A stretch of 64,000 bases of DNA from Trichobilharzia regenti (Eukaryota > Platyhelminthes > Trematoda > Strigeidida > Schistosomatidae): contig OX235266.1 of NCBI GenBank assembly GCA_944472135.2, positions 16,781,925 through 16,845,924 on the forward strand, read 5' to 3'. The notes under the pieces are model-generated. The model was not told the origin of the DNA, did no database searches, and worked only from the letters and a program-made list of their open reading frames with translations. Both the position numbers and the translations under genes were made by a program. Below are positions 41,417 through 50,758 of the stretch, piece after piece. The number at the start of each line of letters is the position of its first letter. Position 1 is the first letter of the stretch.

Positions 41417-42711
41417 AATTGTCAGACTACCTAATTAGGGAAGATCTTGTTACAAGGTCTCAACACGGATTTCTCAAAAATAGATCCTGCGTTACTTGCC
41501 ACTTCGACTTTTTCAACTGCATCACTAGTAGTCGCGAAGCACGTAAGCTAGTCGTTGTTCTCTACTTCGATATATCTAGGGCATTTGACATGGTATCTCA
41601 CAGTATTCTCTTTGAGAAGCTGTACTCTTGTGGAATTCGCAACCCATTACTGAACTGGTTAAAATCATTTCTAAGCAACAGGGTACAAATAACCAAAGTT
41701 GGATCTGTATTGTCTCATCCTAGGCAGATCTCAAGTGGGGTTGTGCAAGGTAGTGTCCTGGGTCCACTATTATTCACAGTCTACATTAACAGCATTTGCA
41801 AGTGCTTCACCTCAGGTAAACCATTCCTATATGCTGACGACCTCAAAGTCGTCTACTCCTGCTACACTCATGAATCAAGCGATATGGTTACTAAAATACA
41901 TCTTGAACTAAGTAGTCTCGCAACATGGTGTGGTGAATCCTGTCTAAACTTTAACATTGACAAATGTGGCTGGATTTGTATCGGCAACAGTAACCTTGAT
42001 TTAACTCTTGAAATAAATGGGTGAAAACTAGCTAAGCTCAACTCAGTCGTAGATCTCGGTATTAGATACTCTAGTAACCTAACGTTCGCTGAACAGACTG
42101 ATTATGCCAGACGTAAAACGCGAAGGCTGATAGGATGCATAACACGCAATTTCTTTTGTTGTGAAACTAGGGTTTTATTATACAAAGTATGTGTCCGACC
42201 TATCTTAGAATACTGCCCGTTTATTCTTAGCGGACTCAGACAAAATGACAAGCTTAAATTAGAGGGAGTGCAACGGCAGTTTACCTCAAGAACTCTTGGT
42301 TTAGAAAGTGGTCTGGAATACCATGAGCGATGCGAAAGACTAAGATTAGAACCCCTCTGGAAAAGACGTCTTAAGCTAAACCTTATCTTTTACTACAAGC
42401 TAACTAATCTTCTCTTGCATTCCTCCGAGACAATAACTAAATCTACCACTATCATCAGTTACAATCTTAGAAATCATCACAACCTAGCTACTATGGAGCA
42501 CTGTCAGACTTACGTGCGGTACAACTTCTTCTTAAATAAGTTTTCAGTCATTTGGAATAGACTACCAGCTAATGTGCGCGATGCAAACACACTTCCAGTG
42601 TTCATCTCCTCAGTCACCAGACTGCTCAAAGATGACAATGCACTTTCGCGCCTGACTCTTACACCTTCTTTTTCTCCATACATAGATATTTTAAGTTCTT
42701 CAAACGTGTAG
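41417..42711 (+). pseudogene. CR1-A copy 1 ORF2, 3' part: reverse transcriptase
   Basis: Continues the RT after the LTR complex: QHGFLKNRSCVTCHFDFFNC, LYFDISRAFDMVSH (motif A), QISSGVVQGSVLGPLLFTVY (motif B), PFLYADDLKVVY (motif C), DLGIRYSSNLTF and CVRPILEYCPFI. The frame is open to 42711 except for one in-frame TGA at 42022-42024. The catalytic YADD is intact. Confidence 0.9.
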
Positions 42712-43420
42712 TTACAACAAACTACAATTGTAAATTTTAATATTATTGGAACTAGATGATTAACATTTCTACACAGGACAGTAATATTAGTTCACACATA
42801 ATATAAAAGTTAGCATAACGGGACTAGTTAGTTTGTGTACCAAAATAACCAGTTACTAAACAGAATATATATGTATATATTTATTAATCACTACTTAAGG
42901 ACTCCCGTTGCTTTCTTTTGCGTTGCTGTTGTTTGTCTTCTTTTTTCTCTCACCATTTCAGCTTCCATTTGACTTTTTGAATGAGAATGAATAATGTGGA
43001 TATTTGACCATTTACAATGACAAATGATCTGCAAACATTATTGGTCCCGTATCTTTCAGTTGCCTGGTTAATAACGAATTAACTTTCTCCACGACGCAAC
43101 CTGGATCACATTTGTGGAATATACTCTTATACCAATGGAAAAGTATCTATTTGTAATACAACGTCACGATTGTAGCTTATAACATAACTGATCGTATCTG
43201 TAAAATAGCTTCCTTATTACCCAATTTGGATATAAATCAAATCAAAAATAAGATTCGGATTTGTACACACCCAAGTTATATCGAGGAATTACTTCAAGCT
43301 TTATTTTTTCCCAAGTATTTTTAATCCATCCAAAACATACTTGGGTTTTTTTGTTAATGCGAAGTTAATATTCCTATATTTCATGATGTGCTCCATTGAA
43401 TGACTGGTTATCATATTGTT
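42712..43420 (+). other. CR1-A copy 1 3' untranslated region
   Basis: Aligns in patches with 49.5-50.5 kb of copy 2, most clearly TTCAAGCTTTATTTTT-CCCA and GGGTTTTTTGTTAATGCGAAG, which flank the stem-loop at 43310-43345. Confidence 0.65.
43310..43345 (+). other. Conserved stem-loop in LINE 3' region, copy 1
   Basis: CCCAAGTAT (43310-43318) pairs perfectly with ATACTTGGG (43337-43345), followed by TTTTTTT. The equivalent stem in copy 2 has a different sequence but still pairs (50426-50461). Confidence 0.7.
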
Positions 43421-43891
43421 CCCGTCTACAGGCTGCCGCCAACAGCCGTAGTCAAATTTTAAAACTGTCTACAGGTAATGTTCAACAGTAAATTGACAAA
43501 TGTTTGCGAAGTACACATAAAATTGGTCTGTGTAAACATATAATACCAGTATACAAATTGGATTAAAAAGCATGTTTACAGTTGAAAGCTCCAACGATCA
43601 CGAAGTTTAAATCACGTTTAGGTTTTCGTAATCTCTTTTTCATCACATTAATCCTTCCCGATAAATTTTGTTTTCATACCGAGACACATGCACTATTATC
43701 TTCCTTCTTTGCCATATTGACCTCCATTGTTATTTTGACAGTTTATATGGCCTTAAATCCTCATTACCTAACACCTTATTTTCATATTACGACCTATGAC
43801 AAGTGTGTGATCAGAATATTCGAAACGTACTCCTCAACCTCAAAACACTACTTAGATAAGTTGCTATCTCATATCGTTTCGTCCAGGTTCA
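43421..43891. other. Between LINE copies, nothing recognised
   Basis: A frame at 43582-43911 has no recognisable domain. The sequence may be the last part of LINE copy 1 or host DNA. Confidence 0.35.
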
Positions 43892-43906
43892 ACAAGGGAA
43901 CAAGCC

Positions 43907-43997
43907 ATTGAATTGAATTTTTGATTTTCCCGTCGATTGATTGGACCGAACACTTCGGTCCAATCAATCGACGGGAAAATCAAAAATTCAATTCAAT
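43907..43997. repeat. Perfect inverted repeat, 44-bp arms, 3-nt loop
   Basis: Arms 43907-43950 and 43954-43997 are exact reverse complements around CAC. The tip reads GGACCGAACACTTCGGTCC. It lies at the extreme 5' end of the SINE insertion, inside the target duplication. Confidence 0.97.
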
Positions 43998-44130
43998 AAT
44001 TAATATGACCCGTCGCACAAGAGGCGGCTCCCGTGGCCCAAGTGGTCTAGTGGATAACGCTTTGGTGTTTGAAACTATGGGTACTGGGTTCGAGCCTCGG
44101 TGGGAACATCATCACTCACTGAGAAATGCA

Positions 44131-44183
44131 GGTACATCCAGCTGACGAGTCCCAATTAGGACGAAATGCGCATCCTGGATTCC
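44131..44183 (+). ncRNA. Hammerhead ribozyme (type I, Sm-alpha)
   Basis: Stem I ATCCAG (44136-44141) pairs with CTGGAT (44175-44180). The core CTGACGA (44142-44148) is followed by stem II GTCC-CAATTA-GGAC, core GAAA (44163-44166), a short stem III (TGCGCA) and the cleavage site after ATC (44174). All conserved core bases are present. This matches the self-cleaving hammerhead known from Schistosoma Sm-alpha repeats, so this copy may be catalytically competent. Confidence 0.92.
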
Positions 44184-44359
44184 ACTGCTAGCCACCATCC
44201 ACCAATTGTATACAAGGGAACAAGCCGTTTCGCGGTACGTTCAACGTTTGCGTTACATTTTTACGTGATTCGTTACATAAAATTTATCTTGTTGTAGTAC
44301 TTGCACAAGTACTATACCACTTCCATACTTGTAACCACTAACTCTCATTTCTAATAGTT

Positions 44360-45943
44360 ATGGTTAATCAAAGTAAAAAGCAACGAACCCAATCCCCTGT
44401 AAAACTGGTGTCTAATTTAACGTCCTTGATTGCTACATCAAGCAACACACCCCCAACAAACGGCTATAGTGAGTCACATAACTCACGTGTATGCCGTAAG
44501 CGTCGAGCTGAAACTGAGGATAAAACTGTACTGACAGCCAGTATTAGCACTACTCCTAAAAATTCGGTACCCTCTGCTCATACAGAACTCCTCCCTTCAC
44601 CTTATGTGCTTATGGAGAAACTCCAGCCATCAAGCTCTTCTTCAGTACTATCTTCAGAAATAGAACTTCTAAAGTTGTCTATAAGAGAACTTAAGGCTGA
44701 GTTAAGGGAAATAAAAAACAGTAAGTCAGTAAATGCTGGAAACATCGAAACCAATACCGAGATATCCAAATTATCAGATCAGATCAGCGATATCAGATCG
44801 CAGGTCTGTGAACTGACACCTCTAACTATCCTCATGAAAACGGTAAACCTTAACAAGCTTGACACAGAATCGGTAACTAAGGTAGATAACCTCATTAACT
44901 TTGTTACCACAGAAGTAACAAAACGACTCGACGCAAAACTGAGTGCTATTGTCTACAACGTTCCGGACAATGAGGCACTAAAAAAGGTACAGCGCATCTT
45001 ACTTAGTGAAGCGAAAATGCCTAACTCCAAGACTAAGTGCTACAGGCTGAAGAAGAGTCAACATGAAAAGTGTTGTCCTATTCGTTTTCAGTTCGAAACA
45101 CCGGCAGAGACCAGAAAATTCATTCACTCCCAACACACCCTATCGCAAGCCAGAAACTACAAACATATAAAGGTCGGGGTGGAAAAAACAGTTATAGAAA
45201 GGCGCGCACACAACTATCTCACTAAGACTAATTGTGAAATAGGTAATAGGACATTGCAAGCAGCCATTATTCCCAACCCTGTGAAAGATACAGTAGACCC
45301 CACCGCATCACCCCTCTCAAAACACACAGAAATATCCCATCAGAGTGCAACACCAGCCGAAAGGCCACTAGACTGTAACCAAATAAATAATAAAACCATA
45401 CCACCCATCACCGCAGAATCTAAAATGCCACTAAATAACCCCAGAAAAAAAGTCAAAACCCCCCGAAATTCGACTTTGTCCTCTCCTAGCTATAATTCCA
45501 TTGGTAAAGATAAGGAAAATATGCCCCTAAATCATACCAACAAAAACAGTGGCAGCTTAAATAAGCCCACACTCCCCACGGTTAATAGTATTAGCACTCA
45601 CAACGTGCTAAATCGCACCGTGGCACACACTAATATCCAATGTCACAACGATGTCACCCTCAATAGTACAAGTGGTAATAGTCAGAACTCGGCTACCAAC
45701 AACTCAGGGTCTTCAGAGTATGGCACACAAACAAATTTCGACCGGATATATGGTACAAGTCTGCTGGGAACTAACCCACAATGCAGTACACACGAAACCC
45801 ACACAAGGACACAACTAGCATCAAACAATAGGTGGAATAATAAGCCATGGTCATCACAAGGATCCAATCATTTTTTATCCCCCGCGTCCCTGTCAGCGTT
45901 GAAAAAACAGCTGGTAGGGATGTTAACACTCCTAAACCACTAG
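44360..45943 (+). CDS. CR1-A copy 2 ORF1 (nucleic-acid-binding protein)
   Basis: An intact 527-residue frame from ATG. Residues about 88-150 form a probable coiled coil (SSEIELLKLSIRELKAELRE, ISKLSDQISDIRSQVCELTP). Next comes the conserved RNA-binding-like block AIVYNVPDNEALKKVQRILL with CYRLKKSQHEKCCPIRFQFE. The C-terminal 250 residues are Asn/Thr/Ser-rich. It overlaps the start of ORF2 by about 97 nt in another frame. Confidence 0.85.
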   Translation: MVNQSKKQRTQSPVKLVSNLTSLIATSSNTPPTNGYSESHNSRVCRKRRAETEDKTVLTASISTTPKNSVPSAHTELLPSPYVLMEKLQPSSSSSVLSSEIELLKLSIRELKAELREIKNSKSVNAGNIETNTEISKLSDQISDIRSQVCELTPLTILMKTVNLNKLDTESVTKVDNLINFVTTEVTKRLDAKLSAIVYNVPDNEALKKVQRILLSEAKMPNSKTKCYRLKKSQHEKCCPIRFQFETPAETRKFIHSQHTLSQARNYKHIKVGVEKTVIERRAHNYLTKTNCEIGNRTLQAAIIPNPVKDTVDPTASPLSKHTEISHQSATPAERPLDCNQINNKTIPPITAESKMPLNNPRKKVKTPRNSTLSSPSYNSIGKDKENMPLNHTNKNSGSLNKPTLPTVNSISTHNVLNRTVAHTNIQCHNDVTLNSTSGNSQNSATNNSGSSEYGTQTNFDRIYGTSLLGTNPQCSTHETHTRTQLASNNRWNNKPWSSQGSNHFLSPASLSALKKQLVGMLTLLNH

Positions 45944-47735
45944 TGCTGGCTCCCTCCTTGCATGAAAACAGGAACGGTCTAGTGCACCCGTATCCATTAG
46001 GCACACTTGACACTTGCACAAGTATAGGCCAAATAAAGAACCCTACCCACTTCTGTAACCTAACTAAAAATAAAAGTTCCTTAGTCTATAGCAAATCCAG
46101 TACTCCAACTCCTAATTCTCCACCGAAAACAGCACACAACAACTCGATAGACATAGGTGAGCATGATGCTGGAACTCCTCTTAACATAGGATCGTCATGT
46201 CCAGCAGAACTACTGGGTGCTGAACCATATTCGGGGCTGACTAACGAACTTAAATACTTCAAATGCTACTTCAACTCTCATCTTTACGTAATCCTCATAA
46301 ATGCTAGATCTGTTCTAAATAAATTGCCGATGCTCAGAGCACTCACAGTAATATACAAACCCCCTGTAATTGTCATCACTGAATCTTGGTGTCATTCGAA
46401 CATCCTGGATGAAGAAATAAGCTTAGATAACTACACACACTTTCGGTGTGACAGGGAAGGTGGTAAGGGAGGGGGTTGTCTCATGTACTTTCTGAATGCA
46501 CTTACTGTATCACAGCTAGAAAGTAGTACACTTAACATGCCTGAGACTCTATGGGTTAATGTACACTTAAATAACGTAACAGCATTAATTGGATGCTCCT
46601 ACAGAGCACCTGGCACCTTTAGTAATTACGAGACCCAACTTATTAATACTCTGGAGCAATTAACCGACTTACAATACGATCATAAGATCCTATGTGGGGA
46701 CTTTAACTTACCTGAAATCAACTGGGATATACCCACAGGCCCAACTAAATTTGATAAGTTCTTAGACACACTGGATATACTTGGCTGGAAACAAACTGTC
46801 ACTACTCCCACAAGAGGTAACAACGTACTAGACTTAATCTTCTGCCACAATATAAGCCCCCTTTCAACGCTAGTAGGTTCTGAGTTTCCAGGGAGCGACC
46901 ACAAAACAGTAATGTGTGCACTGCCAATTCCGCTGAGTAGCAATGCATCTCATACCTCCACTTCACAACAAGTAATATATAGGAACTATAGTAAGGCAAA
47001 CTGGGCCTTAGTTGAATCGATGCTAAGATCCTCCAAATGGGATGAATACTTCACTACTGATGACCTATCGAGAGCCCTAACCATCTTCTACCATAACTCA
47101 AACATATGCTTAGATGCTGTCATTCCACTCCAAACACTAAAGGTTTCCCCACACAGAAAGTCATTCATAAAACCAAAGGATCGTAAGAAACTGAAGAAAC
47201 TCTCAACAAGTTACTTCAAACACCACGACTTTGGCACTCTAGGTCTAATACTTAAAACCCTTAGCTCCATCACACAAGCTCAAGATTTCCGTATGAGAAA
47301 GGAAGAACGCATCGCAGTAGCCAGTCCTGCTAGAGTGTATGCACTCACAGAAATCTTAAGGAAGCGAATGAATCGCAAAAATCACAGCATTTCTCTCCTC
47401 ATAGACAAAGGCAGGCTATGCACTAACTCTGCAGACATATGTGAACTATTCAACAAAACGTTTGCAGGTAACTACCTTAAGCCCTCAGTCCAGCTACTCG
47501 ATATACACCCTATTACTAAAATGGCACAAACTCCAACTCCACTGACACCAAACCAAATTAGCACTGTTCAATTCACTTACGCTGACATTAACCAAACTAT
47601 AAGAACCCTCAAAAGTTCAAAAGGTTTCGGTACCGACGGTATATCATCTTACTTCTATAAATATGGTGGCCCTGACATTCCTCTACTGCTGCTTAAAATA
47701 TTCACAATGTCCCTAGAAACCCAAACTTACACTGA
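45847..47735 (+). pseudogene. CR1-A copy 2 ORF2, 5' part: AP endonuclease and RT start
   Basis: A frame from ATG 45847. After an unstructured N-terminus, the endonuclease begins VILINARSVLNKLPMLRALT, followed by VIVITESW (catalytic Glu), KILCGDFNLPEINW, TPTRGNNVLDLIFC and PGSDHKTVMCALP (catalytic His). The RT N-terminus follows with IRTLKSSKGFGTDGISSYFY, and the frame reaches SLETQTY at the solo LTR (47736). No stop occurs before the insertion. The long overlap with ORF1 suggests either re-initiation or an internal start for ORF2. Confidence 0.9.
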
Positions 47736-48101
47736 TGTCAATGGAGTTGAAGATCGAACGATCAATTCTTGGTTGTTTGCTCAAAATCAACTTCCCCAAT
47801 TTTCGCGGAGGCATCAATACGACAGTCATCGTCTCATCGGTCGCTGTTCAGAAAGAAGAGTGAAACATCGTCAGAAGTAACAATGATTTATTATTGTAAT
47901 ATTAGTTTTCAGACCTTAGTTTGCTTAGTTCGCTTATTCCTTTTATATGTTGGTGTAACAATAAACAAATCTAAAGCGGCAGATCAGTGTTTTGGTTTTT
48001 GCGTCCGTTATAACTAAGCGTTTCTGAGAAATCTTCGAAGAACAGCGTGGGCCCGAGCGTAGCGAGAGCTGGCATTAACGGTTTATGAGACGTGATTGAC
48101 A
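47736..48101 (+). repeat. Solo LTR of the gag-only family
   Basis: 366 bp, TGTCAATGG...GTGATTGACA. It is flanked by ACTGA (47731-47735) and CCTGA (48102-48106). The right copy restores the LINE codons TAC CCT GAC ATA TGG (Y-P-D-I-W, cf. TYPSEW in copy 1), so the left copy has mutated. It is a few percent diverged from the LTRs at 33.8-41.4 kb and hence older. Confidence 0.93.
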
Positions 48102-49514
48102 CCTGACATATGGAAGACAACATTCATTATGCGTAAACACAAATCTGGCTCGAAAACTGAAGTCAGTAACTATCGGCCAATCAATATCACACCTATAGCA
48201 TCTAGAATCATGGAGAGACTAGTTAAAGATAACTGAATCAAACACATGCTTAGCTGCAATATTATAAGTCCGAACCAACATGGATTCCTGAAATCCAGAT
48301 CATGTTTAACATGTCACCTAGACTTCTTCAATTTTGTAACCAGCAGTCGTGACAGACGGCAACTAGTGCTTGTCATCTACTTTGACATTTCTAAGGCATT
48401 TGACCGTGTTGACCATTTACTGCTAACAAATAAACTGAACTCCTTAGGAATACGTGACCCATTATTAGGATGGCTTAAATCATTCCTTAACAATAGGTCC
48501 CAAATAGTTAAACTCGGGTCTGCAACCTCCAAACCTAGCCCTATCACTTCTGGTGTAGTACAAGGTAGTGTCATTGGACCCCTCCTATTTACGCTATACA
48601 TCAATGACATATGCGCTTGCTTCACGCACGGGAAACCATTCATCTTTGCAGATGACCTAAAAGTAGCTTATACATTCCAACGTGATGACTTAGGGAACTT
48701 CGAGAATGTAGTACAGAAGGAATTAGATAAAATGGCTGCTTGGTCGTCCCTATGGAATCTCCAATTTAATCTGAACAAATGTGGCTGGATCTGCTTCGGT
48801 GCACCCTCAATTGACCTGAAATTAACGCTCCAATCTGCTAACCTAACAAGACTCCGAAGTGTCGTTGACCTAGGCTTGAGGTACTCTAGTGACTTGACAT
48901 TCTCAGAGCAAGTAGCATCACAGACTAGAAAATCGAGGATGCTCTTAGGATGCATACTCAGGAACTTTCACGACAATGAAGCCAAGCTAATTCTGTACAA
49001 AACATGTGTCAGACCACTACTAGAATACTGTCCATTTATTATAAGCAGCACTCGCACACGCGACAAGCTAAGGATGGAAAGTATCCAACGATATTTTACC
49101 TCAAAACTGCTTGGCTACGATTGTAAGAAAGACTACAACTCACGGTGCATGATCCTAAAACTCGACCCACTTTGGACAAGGCGACTTATTATAAACCTAA
49201 TATTCTTCTTTAAGGTCCTTCACAAAATATCTTTCTCAGGTAACAGGGACATACAATTCGCACAGGAAGGTTCTTACGATCTGCGTAACCAAACTTCCAC
49301 AGTGACAACTCATTCTTTTAGGTCAACACTCCGTGAAAACTTCTTCACAGTCATGTATTCTAAAATATGGAATAGCCTACCCCTAGATGTCAGAACTTGC
49401 TCTTCGGTTACAAGCTTCAAACGCTCTCTATACAGACTGTTTCACTCTACTGATTATATTAATAAACTATTTACTCCTAGAACGAATCAACTACTAATCT
49501 ACTACAGCACCTAA
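48102..49514 (+). pseudogene. CR1-A copy 2 ORF2, 3' part: reverse transcriptase
   Basis: Resumes in frame at PDIWKTTFI, then NYRPINITPIASRIMERLVK, a TGA stop (48234-48236), NQHGFLKSRSCLTCHLDFFN, IYFDISKAFDRVDH (motif A), TSGVVQGSVIGPLLFTLYIN (motif B) and PFIFADDLKVAY (motif C). After the thumb region it ends at 49514 with LPLDVRTCSSVTSFKRSLYR. The catalytic Asp pair is intact. Only the solo LTR and the single stop break an otherwise complete ORF2. Confidence 0.92.
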
Positions 49515-50690
49515 AAGACGCACTTCAACACCCTTAGCAATCTAAAAACTATAAATAAACTAGCAGCATGGATGCATAAAGACTGAGTACGGAACATACA
49601 GGATTAGTTTACCCTTAGAAATAGGACGTGTCACTTTATTGTAACCTTCAAATGCTTGCTATATAAACTGTTTTATCCCAAAGACTATCCCTAACAAAAC
49701 CCATTACTTACTTCCAAAACGCATCAGTCATTAGAACACTAAAACACTCAGACTCATTAATACACATTATGACATTAAATAAACTCTAAGACTTCGCATA
49801 AATACGTGAAAACAAATACAATATAGAAAAATGTTTACTTAAGTATAGTATACAATTAAGATAAACATTTATAAATGCATAGTATATAAATGTCCTTTTC
49901 ATGTTCACATACTTTCTCTTTCTGGTATTTTGCTGCTCCTATTCATCTTCTGGTCAAGGTCGAACAACCCTGCATCTAAACTGAAATGAGGATTAATTCC
50001 AAACCGTCTATTTCATAACCACTCAAATTCCATGAACGATCCAATTCTACCATTTGAAGACGCTGGCGAACATGCTGTAAATGAGTATTCATGATCTGAA
50101 ATGAAGAAGCAACTGGTCTTCAAATAGTTTTCAACATTCTACTCAACTTACGAATACAGTCCGCCATGCAGACACAAATGGAGCAAATGGAGAATTCTGG
50201 AATCGACCTCGGCACCACTTGATGCAGTAAAACAACCCAACATGACCTTATCTAGTTTTCGTATCCACGATCAAATTTCTTTCCTGTTATAAAACTACGA
50301 TAAGACTACTGAAAAAATGGAATAAATATATCACTGATCTCAACATAATACATCAATAATCTTTAAGCCAAGGGTGCTGTTCACAACAAAGTTATATAGG
50401 AGAATTGACTTCAAGCTTTATTTTTCCCAGATATCCGTATTACATTCATCTGATGTCTGGGTTTTTTGTTAATGCGAAGACAATATTTCTATATCTCTTT
50501 ATGTGCTACACAAACAAACTTTATAGCAGACTGTTCCGACCGACTTTGATGTCAGAAAGAACAACCAAACTGTAAATCCATTATACATCAAATTTTGTGT
50601 AATTTATATAATGACTTATCCATGCCTGTACAATTGGTATGTTCCTGCATAAACAGGAAGAAATATATATTATTATTATTATTATTATTG
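49515..50690 (+). other. CR1-A copy 2 3' region and ATT tail
   Basis: Non-coding. The stem-loop at 50426-50461 (CCCAGATATC / GATGTCTGGG, then TTTTTT) matches the position of the one at 43.31 kb. An ATT repeat near 50670-50690 directly abuts the truncated LTR element. Confidence 0.65.
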
Positions 50691-50758
50691 ATGCGCTACC
50701 CTTTGAAGAATTGTAGGACTTACACCAGTACGCATACAACCCTTCTCAGGTTGACGCC

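Larger units (their letters stand above)
30619..43420 (+). mobile_element. CR1/Jockey-like LINE CR1-A copy 1, split by an LTR complex
   Basis: Starts near GGCGGTACGTTCGAAATTGG, homologous to the start of copy 2 near 44.23 kb. It contains ORF1 (30701-32059), ORF2 (32094-33788 and 41417-42711) and a 3' region with the stem-loop at 43310-43345. The LTR complex at 33789-41411 is a later insertion. Removing it and one GGATC restores the LINE frame (GTA AAG GAT C/AA TTG). Without it the LINE is about 5.2 kb. Confidence 0.85.
43907..44211 (+). mobile_element. Sm-alpha-type SINE with 5' hairpin, 15-bp target duplication
   Basis: ACAAGGGAACAAGCC is repeated exactly at 43892-43906 and 44212-44226. The insert starts with the perfect hairpin 43907-43997. 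A tRNA-derived head follows (A-box-like TGGCCCAAGTGGTCTAGTGG, B box GGGTTCGAGCCTC), then the hammerhead ribozyme at 44131-44183 and a short tail. Head plus ribozyme is the signature of the Schistosoma Sm-alpha SINE-like family. Confidence 0.88.
44230..50690 (+). mobile_element. CR1/Jockey-like LINE CR1-A copy 2, with a solo LTR inside
   Basis: Starts near CGCGGTACGTTCAACG and contains ORF1 (44360-45943), ORF2 (45847-47735 and 48102-49514) and a long 3' region. The 3' region carries the conserved stem-loop (50426-50461) and ends in an ATT microsatellite (about 50670-50690). A solo LTR at 47736-48101 interrupts ORF2. One in-frame stop (48234-48236) also inactivates it. Confidence 0.85.

Noticed and set aside
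43582..43911. A 109-codon frame with hydrophobic segments
   Set aside because: No homologous motif, and it runs into the SINE hairpin. Not supported as a gene.
43907..43997. Rho-independent terminator or attachment site
   Set aside because: Eukaryotic context. The hairpin lies inside a target duplication at the 5' end of a SINE, so a retrotransposition origin is more likely.
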